Shown: in pieces, positions 32,795-43,129 of the stretch
How positions within the stretch are numbered: the first letter of the stretch is position 1
Layout: each line of letters starts with the position of its first letter
NCBI RefSeq assembly: GCF_040954835.1
Contig: NC_090708.1
Location: 27,416,001 to 27,480,000 of the forward strand
Length of the DNA: 64,000 nt
Source: Lepisosteus oculatus
Taxonomy: Eukaryota > Chordata > Actinopteri > Semionotiformes > Lepisosteidae
Direction: 5' to 3'
The notes under the pieces: generated by a model
The model's input: the letters and a program-made list of their open reading frames with translations, nothing else
The model's database searches: none
Told to the model about the DNA's origin: nothing
Program-made: the position numbers and the translations under genes

Positions 32795-33976
32795 CCTTAC
32801 TGTGAGGGTTTTCAATATACAGGTATATAATCTTGAAGAGATGCAAACACAAAGAGATACACAACAGAGAATATATTTCAATATATCGTTTGGCTATACC
32901 AAATCACTAATCAGTGTTATTACCCACTGTTACACTAGACTCGGAGGTAAATACATTACTCATGAATTAAATTGATAACAACTTGTGTTGAGGTAACAAT
33001 TAAATTCTCGAGATGCAATGTAGAACATGGGGTTTACTTATCCACTGTGTAAGGATTAGGATTTCCCGGCATGAACACCAAACCAACTGACAGGCTCTGT
33101 TGCAACCTCTGTTCCAGCGGTCGTCCAATAGGCATTTTCCCTGCGTCCTCTGGCTACCTGCCAACCAATCGAGGTGCAGCTCGGAGTATGATGGGCGGAG
33201 GAATCCAACTGCGGCGCGAAAGGCAGTCATTTCTCCCAGGGGTCTACTAGCAGTCCGGCTGACTAGTAGAAAGTCTCTATGCACAGAGTGTAACCGCAGG
33301 TCCTCACAAGTCACTATTTTGCACGGGAAGAAAACTGGTTAGTTCCCGGGCCAGCGCTGCTTCAGAATAAGCTATTCAGGTTGTCGACAAGGGTCCAACT
33401 GTAGGCTGCCGTTGATCAAGCGGAGCATTCACGTTGGTAGAATTCTGAGTACGTACGGGATCCTCGGCCTCTCGCTTAGAACAATGTCCAAGTCCCAGTG
33501 CAGACAACAGGGGTTGTCACTTGATTGTCTCTGAGGGTGCGCGAAAATGGCCAAGGAGAGCCCCGACCTGAGCGTGTGCTACATTTTTTACCAAGACACA
33601 GATGTGTGCTGATTGGTTGAGAGTTTGGCGGGCATTGGAGACCCACGTGGTGTTACCACGCCCTGCCAGTCCCTGATTGGTTGATCAAGGTGAGATATGA
33701 GTCACTTACTCCTGACACTTAGGAATGCAGTCCAGATGTCCATCTGGCACTCCCTAGACAGGTGCCAGGGATGACCATTGATCATGATAGCCAGGCTTAG
33801 CTAAGTGCATCCCCATTTGGGAGCTGTCCCTTATCAAAAGAAAACATCTTTAAATCAGCCTGCATGAATAGCTTCTCTGTGACTGCACCACAGAGATGAA
33901 GAGAGAGATGGGGCCTCATTTGGGAAAGCACAGCAACACTTAATTCTGTCTTATTAACAAGCATTGCCGCTACACC
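32795..33976 (-). mobile_element. LTR (TGTAG...CTACA family), outer end missing
   Basis: Begins at CTTACTGTGAGGGTT, which corresponds to position 14665 in the complete copy, so about 200 bases are absent. It ends GCATTGCCGCTACA at 33976. The last 300 bases and the following junction with a LINE are shared with 9600-10024. Confidence 0.7.
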
Positions 33977-35690
33977 CTACATCATAAATAGTGACAAGAA
34001 GTGTGGGGTAGAAGAGAGATCCGTCAGCTGGAACCTCCAGCTCACCAGGGAGCCATCACCTGGGCCAAGGACCAGAACGTGCCCATGGTGGTGGTGAACC
34101 TGGACCAGAAGAAAGCCTCCAGCAGAGTAAACCAGAGCTATCTGTTCAGAGTGCTGGAATGCTTGAGTTTCAGCCACTGGATCAAGATACTGTACTCTGG
34201 AATGGGCAGCAGAGACAACGTGAATGGAAACCTGGGGGACTCCACCTGGAGTTCATTCCCCAGGAGTCCAGAGTATGACAAGGGTGTCCTCTTTGACCTC
34301 TTCTTTATGTTTTATTCACAAAGCCATTAATGGAGGATCAGAGCGATGGCCTGGCGATACCGGGAGGAAAGGGGGAAACCCTCAATATCTCCCAATACGC
34401 AGACGACATGACGCTGTTCCTAAGTTCGGACAAGAGGTTGAAGAGAGCCCTGCAGGTCATGGAGCTCGACCGCTGAAGAGCAAACTAAAGTTCTTCGGAC
34501 CCTGGAAGGACAGGACGACGGAGCCAAAAGGTCTCAAGCTCTGCACGGATACTGGAATATACTGGAGGTTTCGTTTCAGAGCCTAGACAACGTTATCATC
34601 AACTGGACTGAGAGGATCGCCAAGGTGAATGCGATGCTTGGTCTTTGGAAAATGTGGTTGCTGTCCCTCAAGGGGAAAGTGATGGTGTTGAAAGCAGACA
34701 TCCTGCCAATTTTTGTTTACCTGTTTACACGGTGTACCTGCTGCAGTCCAGACTGCAGTAAGGGATAATCTTCAATTTTGTCTGGGGAGCAGGTAGAGGT
34801 ACATCACAAGAAACTGGATGTGCCACATTTCCCCCTAAAACTTGGCTGCATCCTATTCAGCAACGTATCTCAGGCGCTGCCAGATCCCATCAGCCACATG
34901 TACCAGTAGATTTATCAGGCTGTGGTTCCCACACCAGTTTGGGAAGGGATGCAGCCAAAGGAATTAGATAACAAGTGGAAGGACCTTAACTGGATGACCG
35001 TGCACAAGAAGCTGGTGACCAGAGAGGACCTTTACAGAAACTGGATCACCAGGAATCTGCATTGCCCCAGGGGACACGTGCTTCACCTAAGAGATGCAGG
35101 AGCACGTGTTCTGGAGCTACCCCTTCACCAAATTGGTGTGGGGCAGAATAGATAACACCATGCAACTTGGGGGATTGAGAAAAGTGCTAGGATACCAGAG
35201 CATCCCACTGGGACTAGCACGTACCTGATTGGACAAAGGGACACAGTACTTGCTTTGGCTGCTGGTGTCCCTGATAAAACAAGGACTGTGGAATGCGAAG
35301 AACACTCTCATCAGCACAGAGTGGGGAGTGAGGGAGCTGGGAGAGAGGATCCTTGTGGACCTCAGAGGGAGGATGAAGTGCAACATCGCCAAATGAGGCT
35401 TCTCCACAGCGAGGGACTGCTGGAAGGGACTGGGAGGACTAAAGTGCAAATCCCTGTTCCCTGAGCTCCTTCTCTGCAGTTTCAGAGCCAGGACAGGGAA
35501 ATTAACAAAAGCATGTGGTAGGTCTTGGAGGAACTCTTTCATTTTGGAAATCTGGTCCCATAATCCACTTACACTGATTGATAATAGACAGTCACCTGTT
35601 TCGGAAAGTTTTTATTTGCTTATAGTTTGGTATTTTTGATTGAGATATTTTCTTTGAAATAAAGTTTATTTTGATAGAAAAAAAAACTGT
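33977..35690 (+). mobile_element. Tx1-like LINE, RT-to-3'-end fragment
   Basis: A non-LTR retrotransposon of the L1/Tx1 type, 5' truncated. Frames in order: WAKDQNVPMVVVNLDQKK (RT motif A region) and SYLFRVLE at 34060-34160; a frameshifted stretch around 34340-34430 whose DNA would encode the motif C region; connection-domain traces to 34920; NKWKDLNWMTVHKKLVTREDLYRNW (34970 on); the C-terminal part at 35090-35500 with FWSYPFTKLVW-like, LLWLLVSLIKQGLWN and RECWKGL. A T/A-rich tail with AATAAAG lies at 35650-35690. Many frameshifts; inactive. Related 3' ends are at 24.6-25.5 kb. Confidence 0.75.
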
Positions 35691-35699
35691 TCTTATGAG

Positions 35700-35900
35700 T
35701 GAGTAAATCTTTTACAGTCTATGGAGAAGGCTTGTTGTGGGAACATGACTGAAGAGTCCAATACCAGGCAAATATATACCATGGCTTATTTCCCCCACTT
35801 TCTCAAACCTGAAGAAGGCTCCACGGCCAAAACGTTGTGTTTTCTTTTTTCTTGTTTTCACAAGGAATAAACCTATTACTTGTTCCTTATTTCCCCCACT
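35700..35900 (+). mobile_element. Penelope 3' terminal fragment with mutated ribozyme core
   Basis: CCTGAAGAAGGCTCCACGGC and ACGTTGTGTTTTC, then AATAAACCTATTACTTGTTCC, match the Penelope 3' part at 59500-59585. This is the block reported in Penelope elements as a hammerhead-ribozyme-like motif. In this copy the GAAA of the core is AAAA (G to A at 35829). Confidence 0.65.
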
Positions 35901-38386
35901 GTCTGGTAAGGGAAAACATAGCATGTGATGTTGATGAAAACCTCTGGCCTGACCCAGATCGGGGGCAGGAGGTTGAGGCAGAATAAACTTTTGTTGTTTG
36001 TTACTGGTTAATTCTAACAGTAAAGTTTCTTATTTCTCTCTGTAATTATTACTGACATTTAACGATTACATTTCACCCATAAAAGTGTTTCGTTTAAAGT
36101 TCAAAATTCAAGTTTTGATTAAAAATAAAGCTGTTTACATTGTAATTCAACAAAATGGAACACCATTAGAAAGAGATGTATACTTTTGCAAAGCATTATT
36201 AATACCATTTTAAATCAGCTTAAACAGCTACTGTGCATAACACTCTAAAAGGCTCAGCATTCAATACAACCTTATATGTAAAACCTCTGTAATGGTGTTG
36301 GATGTACAATCACTTTAGTGCATTACTGCGGTCTTCTCATATCTGTATTATCTGAGTTAACATTTTTAACACAATTTTTCATAAGATTTCTGCTAGCAGT
36401 TGTTCATTAAGGGGTTGCTTAAAGGTGCATAGACAAATAAACATAATCTGTGAAAAAAGCTATTCAAAATACAAGTATTGGTCTTTTAGTAGAATTTAGA
36501 GGGATTTTTTTTAATGTGACCTTTTGTATTCTTCTCAGTGATTTGGCTCACCTTTCTTTAATAAGCTGCTCTCAATTCACTGAGCTGCAGAAACTGTTCA
36601 CTCATTGAATTACAATATATTTGATGTAAATAATAATGTCATAAATAACTGTAAAGTATGGTTATATTTTATAGAGTATAACAATGTACATTTTTAACAT
36701 TTATGTAGTAACACAGCCATTCAGTCATCCTGAAGACACTGAAATGAAACAGTAACTCATGCAGGGCTGAGAACATGCTGTACATGCTGGGAACTGTACA
36801 TCTGAACTCATTATTGAGCAGAAGACCCACACGAACTCTCTGAGACTCCAATATGCAGAGTGTAACAATGGAGGGAGCCTGCTATTGTAAAACAAAACAC
36901 ATAATTAGCAACCAGGGAGACAAAGGAGAGTTTAGATCACAACAGTGTAATTAAGGAAAACTGCCCTGTAGGTCTCCTGGGTTTAATAAAGATAAACTAG
37001 CCTCATGTGAGGAGTCACCAAGAGAATACCTTTAATGAAATGAGGTCAGGTCACAGAATTACATATTGAGAGAAGGCTGCGATTAGAACTTTGTCAACAA
37101 GCAAACAATGCAGTACAATTAATAATGGCAGGTACACAGGTGCCGGGCTTGTCTGCTTCTGATTTGTTAACAAGTGGTGCTACTGGTTGTCTGACTCAAG
37201 GGCTTCCTGATTCCCTCCTGACAGCTAACTGGAAAAAAACACTCTGACTTACTCACAGACTTATTGGCTGACGCACAAGTTTGAATAAATTACTAAAATA
37301 TAATTCCTTTGAATGCAAACATAATAATTAAATATGTGGGTTTATTTATGTGGCCATACATAACTTTTTTATGAACAGAGGGAACATATCATGGCTCCAT
37401 CAGGTCTGTGGAAGAATTACCTTCTCTTGTTTCCGCAAGCAATGTTTCCATATGACAGCTGCTGAGCCCTTACTTTTGGCTTTCATTTGTCGATCTCATA
37501 GCTCATGTTTTGTGCCAGGACCTGGTGTTGTATATCCTGCTGATTCAAAGGTCACATGTCACTCTCCTATCTTCCTGTTGCATTCTATTGAGACATTGTA
37601 AAATTCTCAGTCACTCAGGACTACCTGCTGTCTTTGCCCACAGGAGGAATGTATTGCCGACTCCAAAATCCCCCCTACATAATTTCTGGCCAAAGAAAGA
37701 ACAGATACAGCAAGATTTTTTTCTGCTGCTTCTTTAATTTTTTCTTTCTTTGAAAGTACAGGCAGCATTTTGTTCATAAGGATTTCATACACAAAACATG
37801 AAACAGGTTGTCCAGACAGCAGTCTAGATGGTTATGACTTCTGAACTCACTCTGGTTCCCCTCCTTTCCAGATCCTTGGCTACAGCTGGCAGACAGCTGC
37901 TGCACCTGCAGTAACACCGCAGGTAGTATAACACCTGTAATAGCAGCAGCAGGGCCAGCAGCCTTACCAGCTGCCTCAGCACATACTCGGCTCACCAGAC
38001 TGTCATTCTGAGCTTGATATCTAATTGCTACTGTGGAACACAAAACACAAGCTTTCTCTGGTTAATCAGGTCAGCTTTTCTTTAAGGATCTCTCACAGTG
38101 GCCTGTTGTAGCTCCTTTATCTGGCTACTTCTCACAGCTGCTAATAAGACAATCAGCATTTAGAGAGGAGCTCAGTGGGAGTGAAATAACTGACAACTGA
38201 CTCTTCTTAGATGTTCACTCTGACAATTCCACTTGAATCAATCCATGGAATCAGTTGGTCTTCCACACCACTACATTCCCTTCCAAAGACAAATAGTAAG
38301 TAAAGGATTTGCCCTGTTTGAACAATGTATTATTATGTGGACAGGAAATGTCCCTGGCATCACTCAGAACAACTGTTTTGGCGGCA
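35901..38386. other. No gene recognised; one Tc1 fossil piece
   Basis: 36050-36200 carries a Tc1-type 3' end trace (CACCCATAAAAGTGTTTCG, then ACACCATTAGAAAGAGATG) similar to 47370-47490. The rest has only short frames without motifs, including a minus-strand Ala-rich frame at 37774-38043. I see no OR exon, promoter module or RNA gene. Confidence 0.5.
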
Positions 38387-38391
38387 TACAG

Positions 38392-38868
38392 TGTCATGAA
38401 CAGTTCTTTCCGGGCCCTATGCGGACGACACGATCCAGAATAGTGAAGACACAAGGGGAAAAATAGTCATGCAGGAAAAGGTTCTGGAGATGGGGGGCAT
38501 GTCCATGGAGTGCAGGTGTCCAGGGGAAGTGAATCCAGGCGAACAATCCAAGTAGGAAATCCAAACGGGAAATCAGAAACAAGGGCTGAAGTCCAGAACC
38601 AGGCGATCCATCCGGAGGGGGGGGGGGACAGGAACTGGGTCGGAACCGGCGAGGGGAACCAGGAACTAGGAACCGAAAGTTAAAAGCATAACGGAGCCAG
38701 ACGCAGCAAAACCCCGGGCTCTCATGATACGGAAATCAATGAGGAACCAGGAGTATGGTCCGCGTCTGGCTTTTAAGGGGGAGAGGGATTAGGGACCAGG
38801 TGCAGACAATGGGGCATAATAAGTTAGGGCTGGAGCGCCCTTAAGAGGTGGGGTTAGCGATCATGACA
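38392..38868 (-). mobile_element. Solo LTR with 5-bp target duplication
   Basis: 477 bases starting TGTCATGA and ending TCATGACA, flanked by TACAG on both sides (38387-38391 and 38869-38873). GC-richer than its surroundings. On the minus strand CTTAAAAGCC (about 38770) is a plausible TATA region. The G12 run at about 38620 could vary in length. Confidence 0.85.
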
Positions 38869-38899
38869 TACAGTTAAATTAAAGGTGGTCACTGGTCAA

Positions 38900-40110
38900 C
38901 GTCTAAGACCTGGCTAGCCTTTGTTTTATAGAGGTTAACAGTACATTCCGGACACACAAGAGGAAACTAGAACAGAACAGTACACAGAAAATCGTATCAC
39001 ACGTATGAATATAAATATAGATGTAACCATAGATATAAATATAAATATAAATGTATTGCACAGGTCCCTGGCATATATTGCACAAAAGTGGTTGTAAACG
39101 GGAAAAAGAAAAAGAAAAAGAAAGAGAACAGATGTAGCAGTAGATGTGTATATGCGTTTAGTCCAGAAACAGGTCACTGTCGCTGTTGCCTCTGCCAAGA
39201 CGCAAGGTGGATGCGTTGTACAGTCTTATGGCAGACGGCAAGAATGACCTCCTGTAGCGCTCCCTGTCGCACCGTGGATGAATCAGTCTATTGCTGAACG
39301 TGCTCTTCATTCCTGCAAGCCTGTCATAGAGGGGATGGGAGAAGTTGTCCATGATGGCCTCTAGTTTGGACATCATTCTCCTCTCAGCCACTACCTCCAA
39401 GGGGTCCAGGTCAGACCCAATGACAGAGCTCGCTCTCCTGATGAGCTTGTTCAGCCTTTTGGAATCTACTGCTCTAATCCCAGAGCCCCAGCACACCACT
39501 GCGTAGAAAATGGCACTCGCTACCACCGACTGATAAAACATGTGTAGCATCTTACTACATACATTGAAGGACCTGAGCCTCCTCAAGAAGTAAAGTCGGC
39601 TCTGTCCGTTCTTATAGATGGCCTCGATGTTCTTAGACCATTTCAGTCTATCGTCGATGTGCACTCCCAGGTACTTGTACGAGTCCACCATCTCCACGCC
39701 ACTCCCATGGATGTAGACAGGAGTAGGTTTGACCTTTTTCCTCCTGAAATCTACCACCAGTTCCTTTGTCTTTGTAACATTCAATTCCAAATGGTTCACC
39801 CCACACCACTCCACAAAGCTGCTGACCAGTCCTCTGTACTCCTCCTCCTGCTCACCCTTGATACATCCCACAATTGCAGAGTCATCTGAGAACTTTTGCA
39901 GGTGGCATGACTTTGAGTTGTACTTAAAGTCCGAAGTATAGAGGGTGAAGAGGAATGGAGAAAGAACTGTCCCTTGAGGTGCCCCTGTGTTACTCACTAC
40001 CAGTTCAGACACACAGTTCTGAAGTCTCACAGACTGTGGTCTGCCCGTCAGGTAGTCAGTGATCCAAGAGGTCATGGAGGCATCGACTTGCATCTCCTCC
40101 AGCTTCCTCC
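38900..40110 (-). mobile_element. Rex1/CR1-like LINE, 5'-truncated
   Basis: Minus-strand non-LTR retrotransposon, from the RT palm to the 3' end, with a 3' UTR of about 250 bases containing ATAAAT repeats (39005-39050). Its one open frame is described separately. The 5' truncation falls at about 40110, where unrelated sequence with an opposite LINE tail starts. Confidence 0.8.
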
Positions 40111-40300
40111 TTAGAAGTAAGGGCTGAAGTAAATAGAAGTAAATAGGAGGGTTGTCCATATGGTTTACTGAATGTGGTCGATGGTTATAAGTAACAGAAT
40201 ACTGTACCAGCACATCCATAAAATTCCTAATACAAGAAATTGTATATGACCAATAAAGTGATCTTATCTTATCTAAAAGAACAAACTGCAATTCTCCCAC
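39158..40300 (-). CDS. LINE reverse transcriptase fragment, open 380-codon frame
   Basis: Retrotransposon protein, not a host gene. The first 63 or so residues come from flanking DNA; LINE homology starts near LLLRRKLEEMQVDAS. Then follow TSWITDYLTGRPQSVRL, SNTGAPQGTVLSPFLFTLYTSD (RT motif B), KFSDDSAIV (motif C; catalytic DD kept, preceding A is S), WCGVNHLELNVTKTKELVVDFRRKK (motif D), YKYLGVHIDDRLKW (motif E), and a C-terminal region with AVVCWGSGI and HPLYDRLAG. Endonuclease and RT motif A are missing. The absence of stops over 1 kb indicates a fairly recent insertion. A related copy at 52040-53480 is frameshifted. Confidence 0.8.
   Translation of the reverse strand: MGELQFVLLDKIRSLYWSYTISCIRNFMDVLVQYSVTYNHRPHSVNHMDNPPIYFYLLQPLLLRRKLEEMQVDASMTSWITDYLTGRPQSVRLQNCVSELVVSNTGAPQGTVLSPFLFTLYTSDFKYNSKSCHLQKFSDDSAIVGCIKGEQEEEYRGLVSSFVEWCGVNHLELNVTKTKELVVDFRRKKVKPTPVYIHGSGVEMVDSYKYLGVHIDDRLKWSKNIEAIYKNGQSRLYFLRRLRSFNVCSKMLHMFYQSVVASAIFYAVVCWGSGIRAVDSKRLNKLIRRASSVIGSDLDPLEVVAERRMMSKLEAIMDNFSHPLYDRLAGMKSTFSNRLIHPRCDRERYRRSFLPSAIRLYNASTLRLGRGNSDSDLFLD
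40111..40280 (+). repeat. 3' tail of a second LINE, plus strand
   Basis: Ends GACCAATAAAGTGATCTTATCTTATCT, an AATAAAG signal followed by short repeats as in CR1/Rex1-type tails. Confidence 0.45.
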
Positions 40301-40784
40301 TGTCCTGGATGAAAGGAGTCAACAGCCTGGACCTGCATACACACTTTCAATTGGGATCTTGTAGATGAGTAAGCTGTGGATCTCTTCAAAGGGTGTTCTG
40401 TAAAGTACTTTGGGGTGCCAGAGACAGCTTGCATTGCTCTTCAACAGAGCAGAAATTTAATGTTTAACAAAACAAAAACTGACATCTGTTAATGTGTTGT
40501 TCACTCTCTATAATGTATGAGTTTGTGTTAGATCCATTTTAAGAAAACATTTACACAAGGCTTAAAAATCACAGTTAATAAAGGCCAAAGAACACGGTTG
40601 TTAATCCTTAATTAACACTTTTTTTTCAATAAACTATGAATCCTTGTCACTTCATCATTAATAAAGCATTTTAAATAAACACATGTATTAATAAACTTCA
40701 TTATAATAACCTCAAATTAAACATGATGTCAATAGAAGCAAGAGTATGTGTTTTAAAACAAGTACTGTATATCCCCAGAGACTA
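40281..40784. other. No gene recognised
   Basis: AT-rich sequence without motifs I can name. Confidence 0.5.
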
Positions 40785-40998
40785 TCCTGGCAAGCAACAG
40801 CCACAAGGCAGCATACACCCTGGATGAGATGCCAGTCCATCGGAGGACTCACATTGACACAAACGCACACACATTCACACTAGAGCCAATTTTTCCAAGA
40901 AGCTAAAATAACTTACCAGTATGTCTTTTGACTGTGAGAGGAAATTGGAGCACCTGGAGAAAACCCACATGAACACAGTGTGAACATACTGTAGGTAA
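40785..40998 (-). repeat. Common fish interspersed repeat, reversed
   Basis: Reverse complement of the repeat at 13946: ACCCTGGATGAGATGCCAGTCCATC and GGAGAAAACCCACATGAACAC correspond to its central blocks. Confidence 0.7.
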
Positions 40999-41310
40999 AT
41001 TGTGGATTAATGATTGGCAAGGAGCAGTACAGACACAGACAATATAAGATCACATGAAAAGCACAGGAGAAAGAAAGGAGAATTACCAAGCAGGCAACAA
41101 GGAAATAAAAGAGGAGTTGGGATTTGAATCTTGTGCCAGGTAAGAACCCCTACTTCATGTGCATTCAAATCAGACCTGACTGGAGCGAAGTATTTGAACC
41201 TTGTAAGAGAGAGCGTGCTATTCTGTGTTTTTAGGGAACTTGGGTTTCCTGGGTAAAAGATACAGTACCTCAGTTAGAAACATCTTTGCTGCTTAGGGTG
41301 CATTTTATGG
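40999..41310 (+). repeat. Dispersed, probably LTR-derived repeat (copy 3 of 3), reversed
   Basis: Matches 7954-8280 and 21210-21540 in reverse; for example AGTATTTGAACCTTG (41190) and CTTAGGGTGCATTTTATGG (41292). Confidence 0.6.
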
Positions 41311-41715
41311 ATTCTCAACATGTTGCTGTTTCAGGAGTTCTTGTTATTTGTGGCTTAATACACACTATATCTCAACAAGTCCCATTTGGAATCCATGTAT
41401 TTTCACGTTGTCTTAATGATAACATCTTTAATTATTCAGACATTATTAATTTGAGTAAATGTACAATTTAATAGTTTATACGTGGTAAAAATTAAATTTG
41501 TAATATACATAAAACAGTTACTGTGGGGTATTTTATTCACAGATATAGTAACTGGCTGGCCTTTTCAATTATACAAGAAGAGTAAAACTATTTTATTTAT
41601 AAATTCTTAGGGAGTCCACACAAAAGAGTGAGATTCTTCTTTTGAACTATTAGCAATTGAATTATTACCATGTGTCTTATAGACTTACAACATTTACAAC
41701 ATTTTTGGTATTGTG
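41311..41715 (-). other. 3' flank of the minus-strand OR
   Basis: AT-rich; no separate gene. It would include the 3' UTR of the OR. Confidence 0.45.
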
Positions 41716-42654
41716 CTAGAAAGGAGCCTGTATTCCAAAGTATCTGTGAATTGCTGCCTTGATTTTTTCATTTCTTAAGCTGTAAATGATGGGGTTGAAC
41801 AATGGAGTGAGGAAATAATACACTGAACCAATGAAGATGCGTGCATCAGGAGGAATACTCCCCACTCTCATTTCAATATACACTACAGCACCAGATACAT
41901 AATACAGAAAGACGACAGTCATATGTGAAGAGCACATTGAGAAGGCCTTCTTACGGCTTTCCACAGTTTTCATTTTTATCACTGACCACACAATTCTGTA
42001 GTAGGACCACATGACAAACAGGAAAGGAATGTAAATTACAACCATAGCAAGAAACAGAGCAAAGTTCACTTGTGCTGAGACATCACCACAGGCTAATGAC
42101 ATTACAGTTGGGTAGTGACAGACAATGTGCAGGATAAGGTTTGATCCACAGTATGACAAGGTGCTTGCCAGTACTACAGATGTTAAGGGCACAAGGAAGC
42201 CCAGCAACCAGACTGAGGATATCATTGTAATGCAGACCTTGGTATTAATGATGATGTTGTAATGCAGAGGTTTAACTACAGCAACATATCGGTCATAAGC
42301 CATGACTGCAATGAGGAATACTTCAACAACTGCAAATGAAATAAAAAGATACATCTGCACAAAACAATTTGAGAAGGATATGGTCCTGTCATGACCAGAA
42401 AGCACTACTAATAACTTGGGTATGACAGTAACGGTCAGTAGAACATCTGAGACAGCCAAGTTCCAGAGGAAGAAGTACATGGGAGTGTGGAACCGGTGGT
42501 CCAGGGCAAATAACACCACAATGAGCAGATTATCCAGGAATGTGGCCAGGAAGAGGATGAGGAAAACGATGAAGAGGGCAGTGTAGTGCTCCTGCAGACC
42601 TGGCACTCCCACAATGATGAACTCAGAGTGTAGGGTGACATTGATTCCTTCCAT
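41716..42654 (-). CDS. Olfactory receptor, intact, 312 aa (GN motif changed to DN)
   Basis: Second intact odorant GPCR, diverged from the 23309 copy but in the same subfamily (both start with an xxINVTLHSEFIIVG-like N-terminus). Seen: NVT glycosylation site; PMYFFLWNLA in TM2; C at the top of TM3; MAYDRYVAVVKPLHY; C residues in the second extracellular loop; KKAFSMCSSHMT in TM6; PLFNPIIYSLRN in TM7. The near-universal GN of TM1 is DN here (LDNLLIV). An ATG 42 bases upstream (42696) is open in frame, but a polypyrimidine tract and AG (CCTTTTCCCAG ending at 42679 on the minus strand) lie between, so that ATG is probably intronic and the start is 42654. Promoter module P4 is 6.2 kb upstream. Confidence 0.92.
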   Translation of the reverse strand: MEGINVTLHSEFIIVGVPGLQEHYTALFIVFLILFLATFLDNLLIVVLFALDHRFHTPMYFFLWNLAVSDVLLTVTVIPKLLVVLSGHDRTISFSNCFVQMYLFISFAVVEVFLIAVMAYDRYVAVVKPLHYNIIINTKVCITMISSVWLLGFLVPLTSVVLASTLSYCGSNLILHIVCHYPTVMSLACGDVSAQVNFALFLAMVVIYIPFLFVMWSYYRIVWSVIKMKTVESRKKAFSMCSSHMTVVFLYYVSGAVVYIEMRVGSIPPDARIFIGSVYYFLTPLFNPIIYSLRNEKIKAAIHRYFGIQAPF

Positions 42655-42678
42655 TGGTCGTGGTCTCAGCAGCTCTGG

Positions 42679-43125
42679 CTGGGAAAAGGTTGCCAAAGAA
42701 CAACAGGGCTATTACTGGTTTGAAGATAGAGTCATTTAGAAATTTTAAAGAATATTTTTTTTCCATTCCTTACTTATAATTTCTGCATAGGAAAGATTAT
42801 TATTTGAAGAATTTGACATGCAATGGTCATAGAAATATATTGTTCAGAAAATGTTTTTTTTTTTGCATTATGAGATTGAAAAGGGAAAAAGTATTTAAAG
42901 GCTGTTTACTGATTTTACTTGATTGTTAGATGTGTTCTTGTGAGATACTGAGATGTGGTTTCACCTTTCTACATATATATCAAATATAAATTTACAAGGC
43001 CTGACAATGATTTTCACTCTATTCCAATGTCTCATTTTGAATAAATACACATTGTGAACTCATGTGAATGCATAAACTAAACACTTGTATTGTAAAAGAA
43101 CTTTAATATCAACAAAAACTAAACT
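42679..43125 (-). other. Intron of the minus-strand OR, 3' part
   Basis: AT-rich, ending at the TTTTCCCAG acceptor. No other feature. Confidence 0.5.
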
Positions 43126-43129
43126 ATGT

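Noticed and set aside
37774-38043. 89-codon Ala/Gln-rich frame on the minus strand
   Set aside because: Composition only; no recognisable domain or signal sequence, and no neighbouring exon.
39158-40300. Host protein of 380 aa
   Set aside because: RT motifs B, C, D and E identify a LINE; the first 63 or so residues are read-through from flanking DNA.
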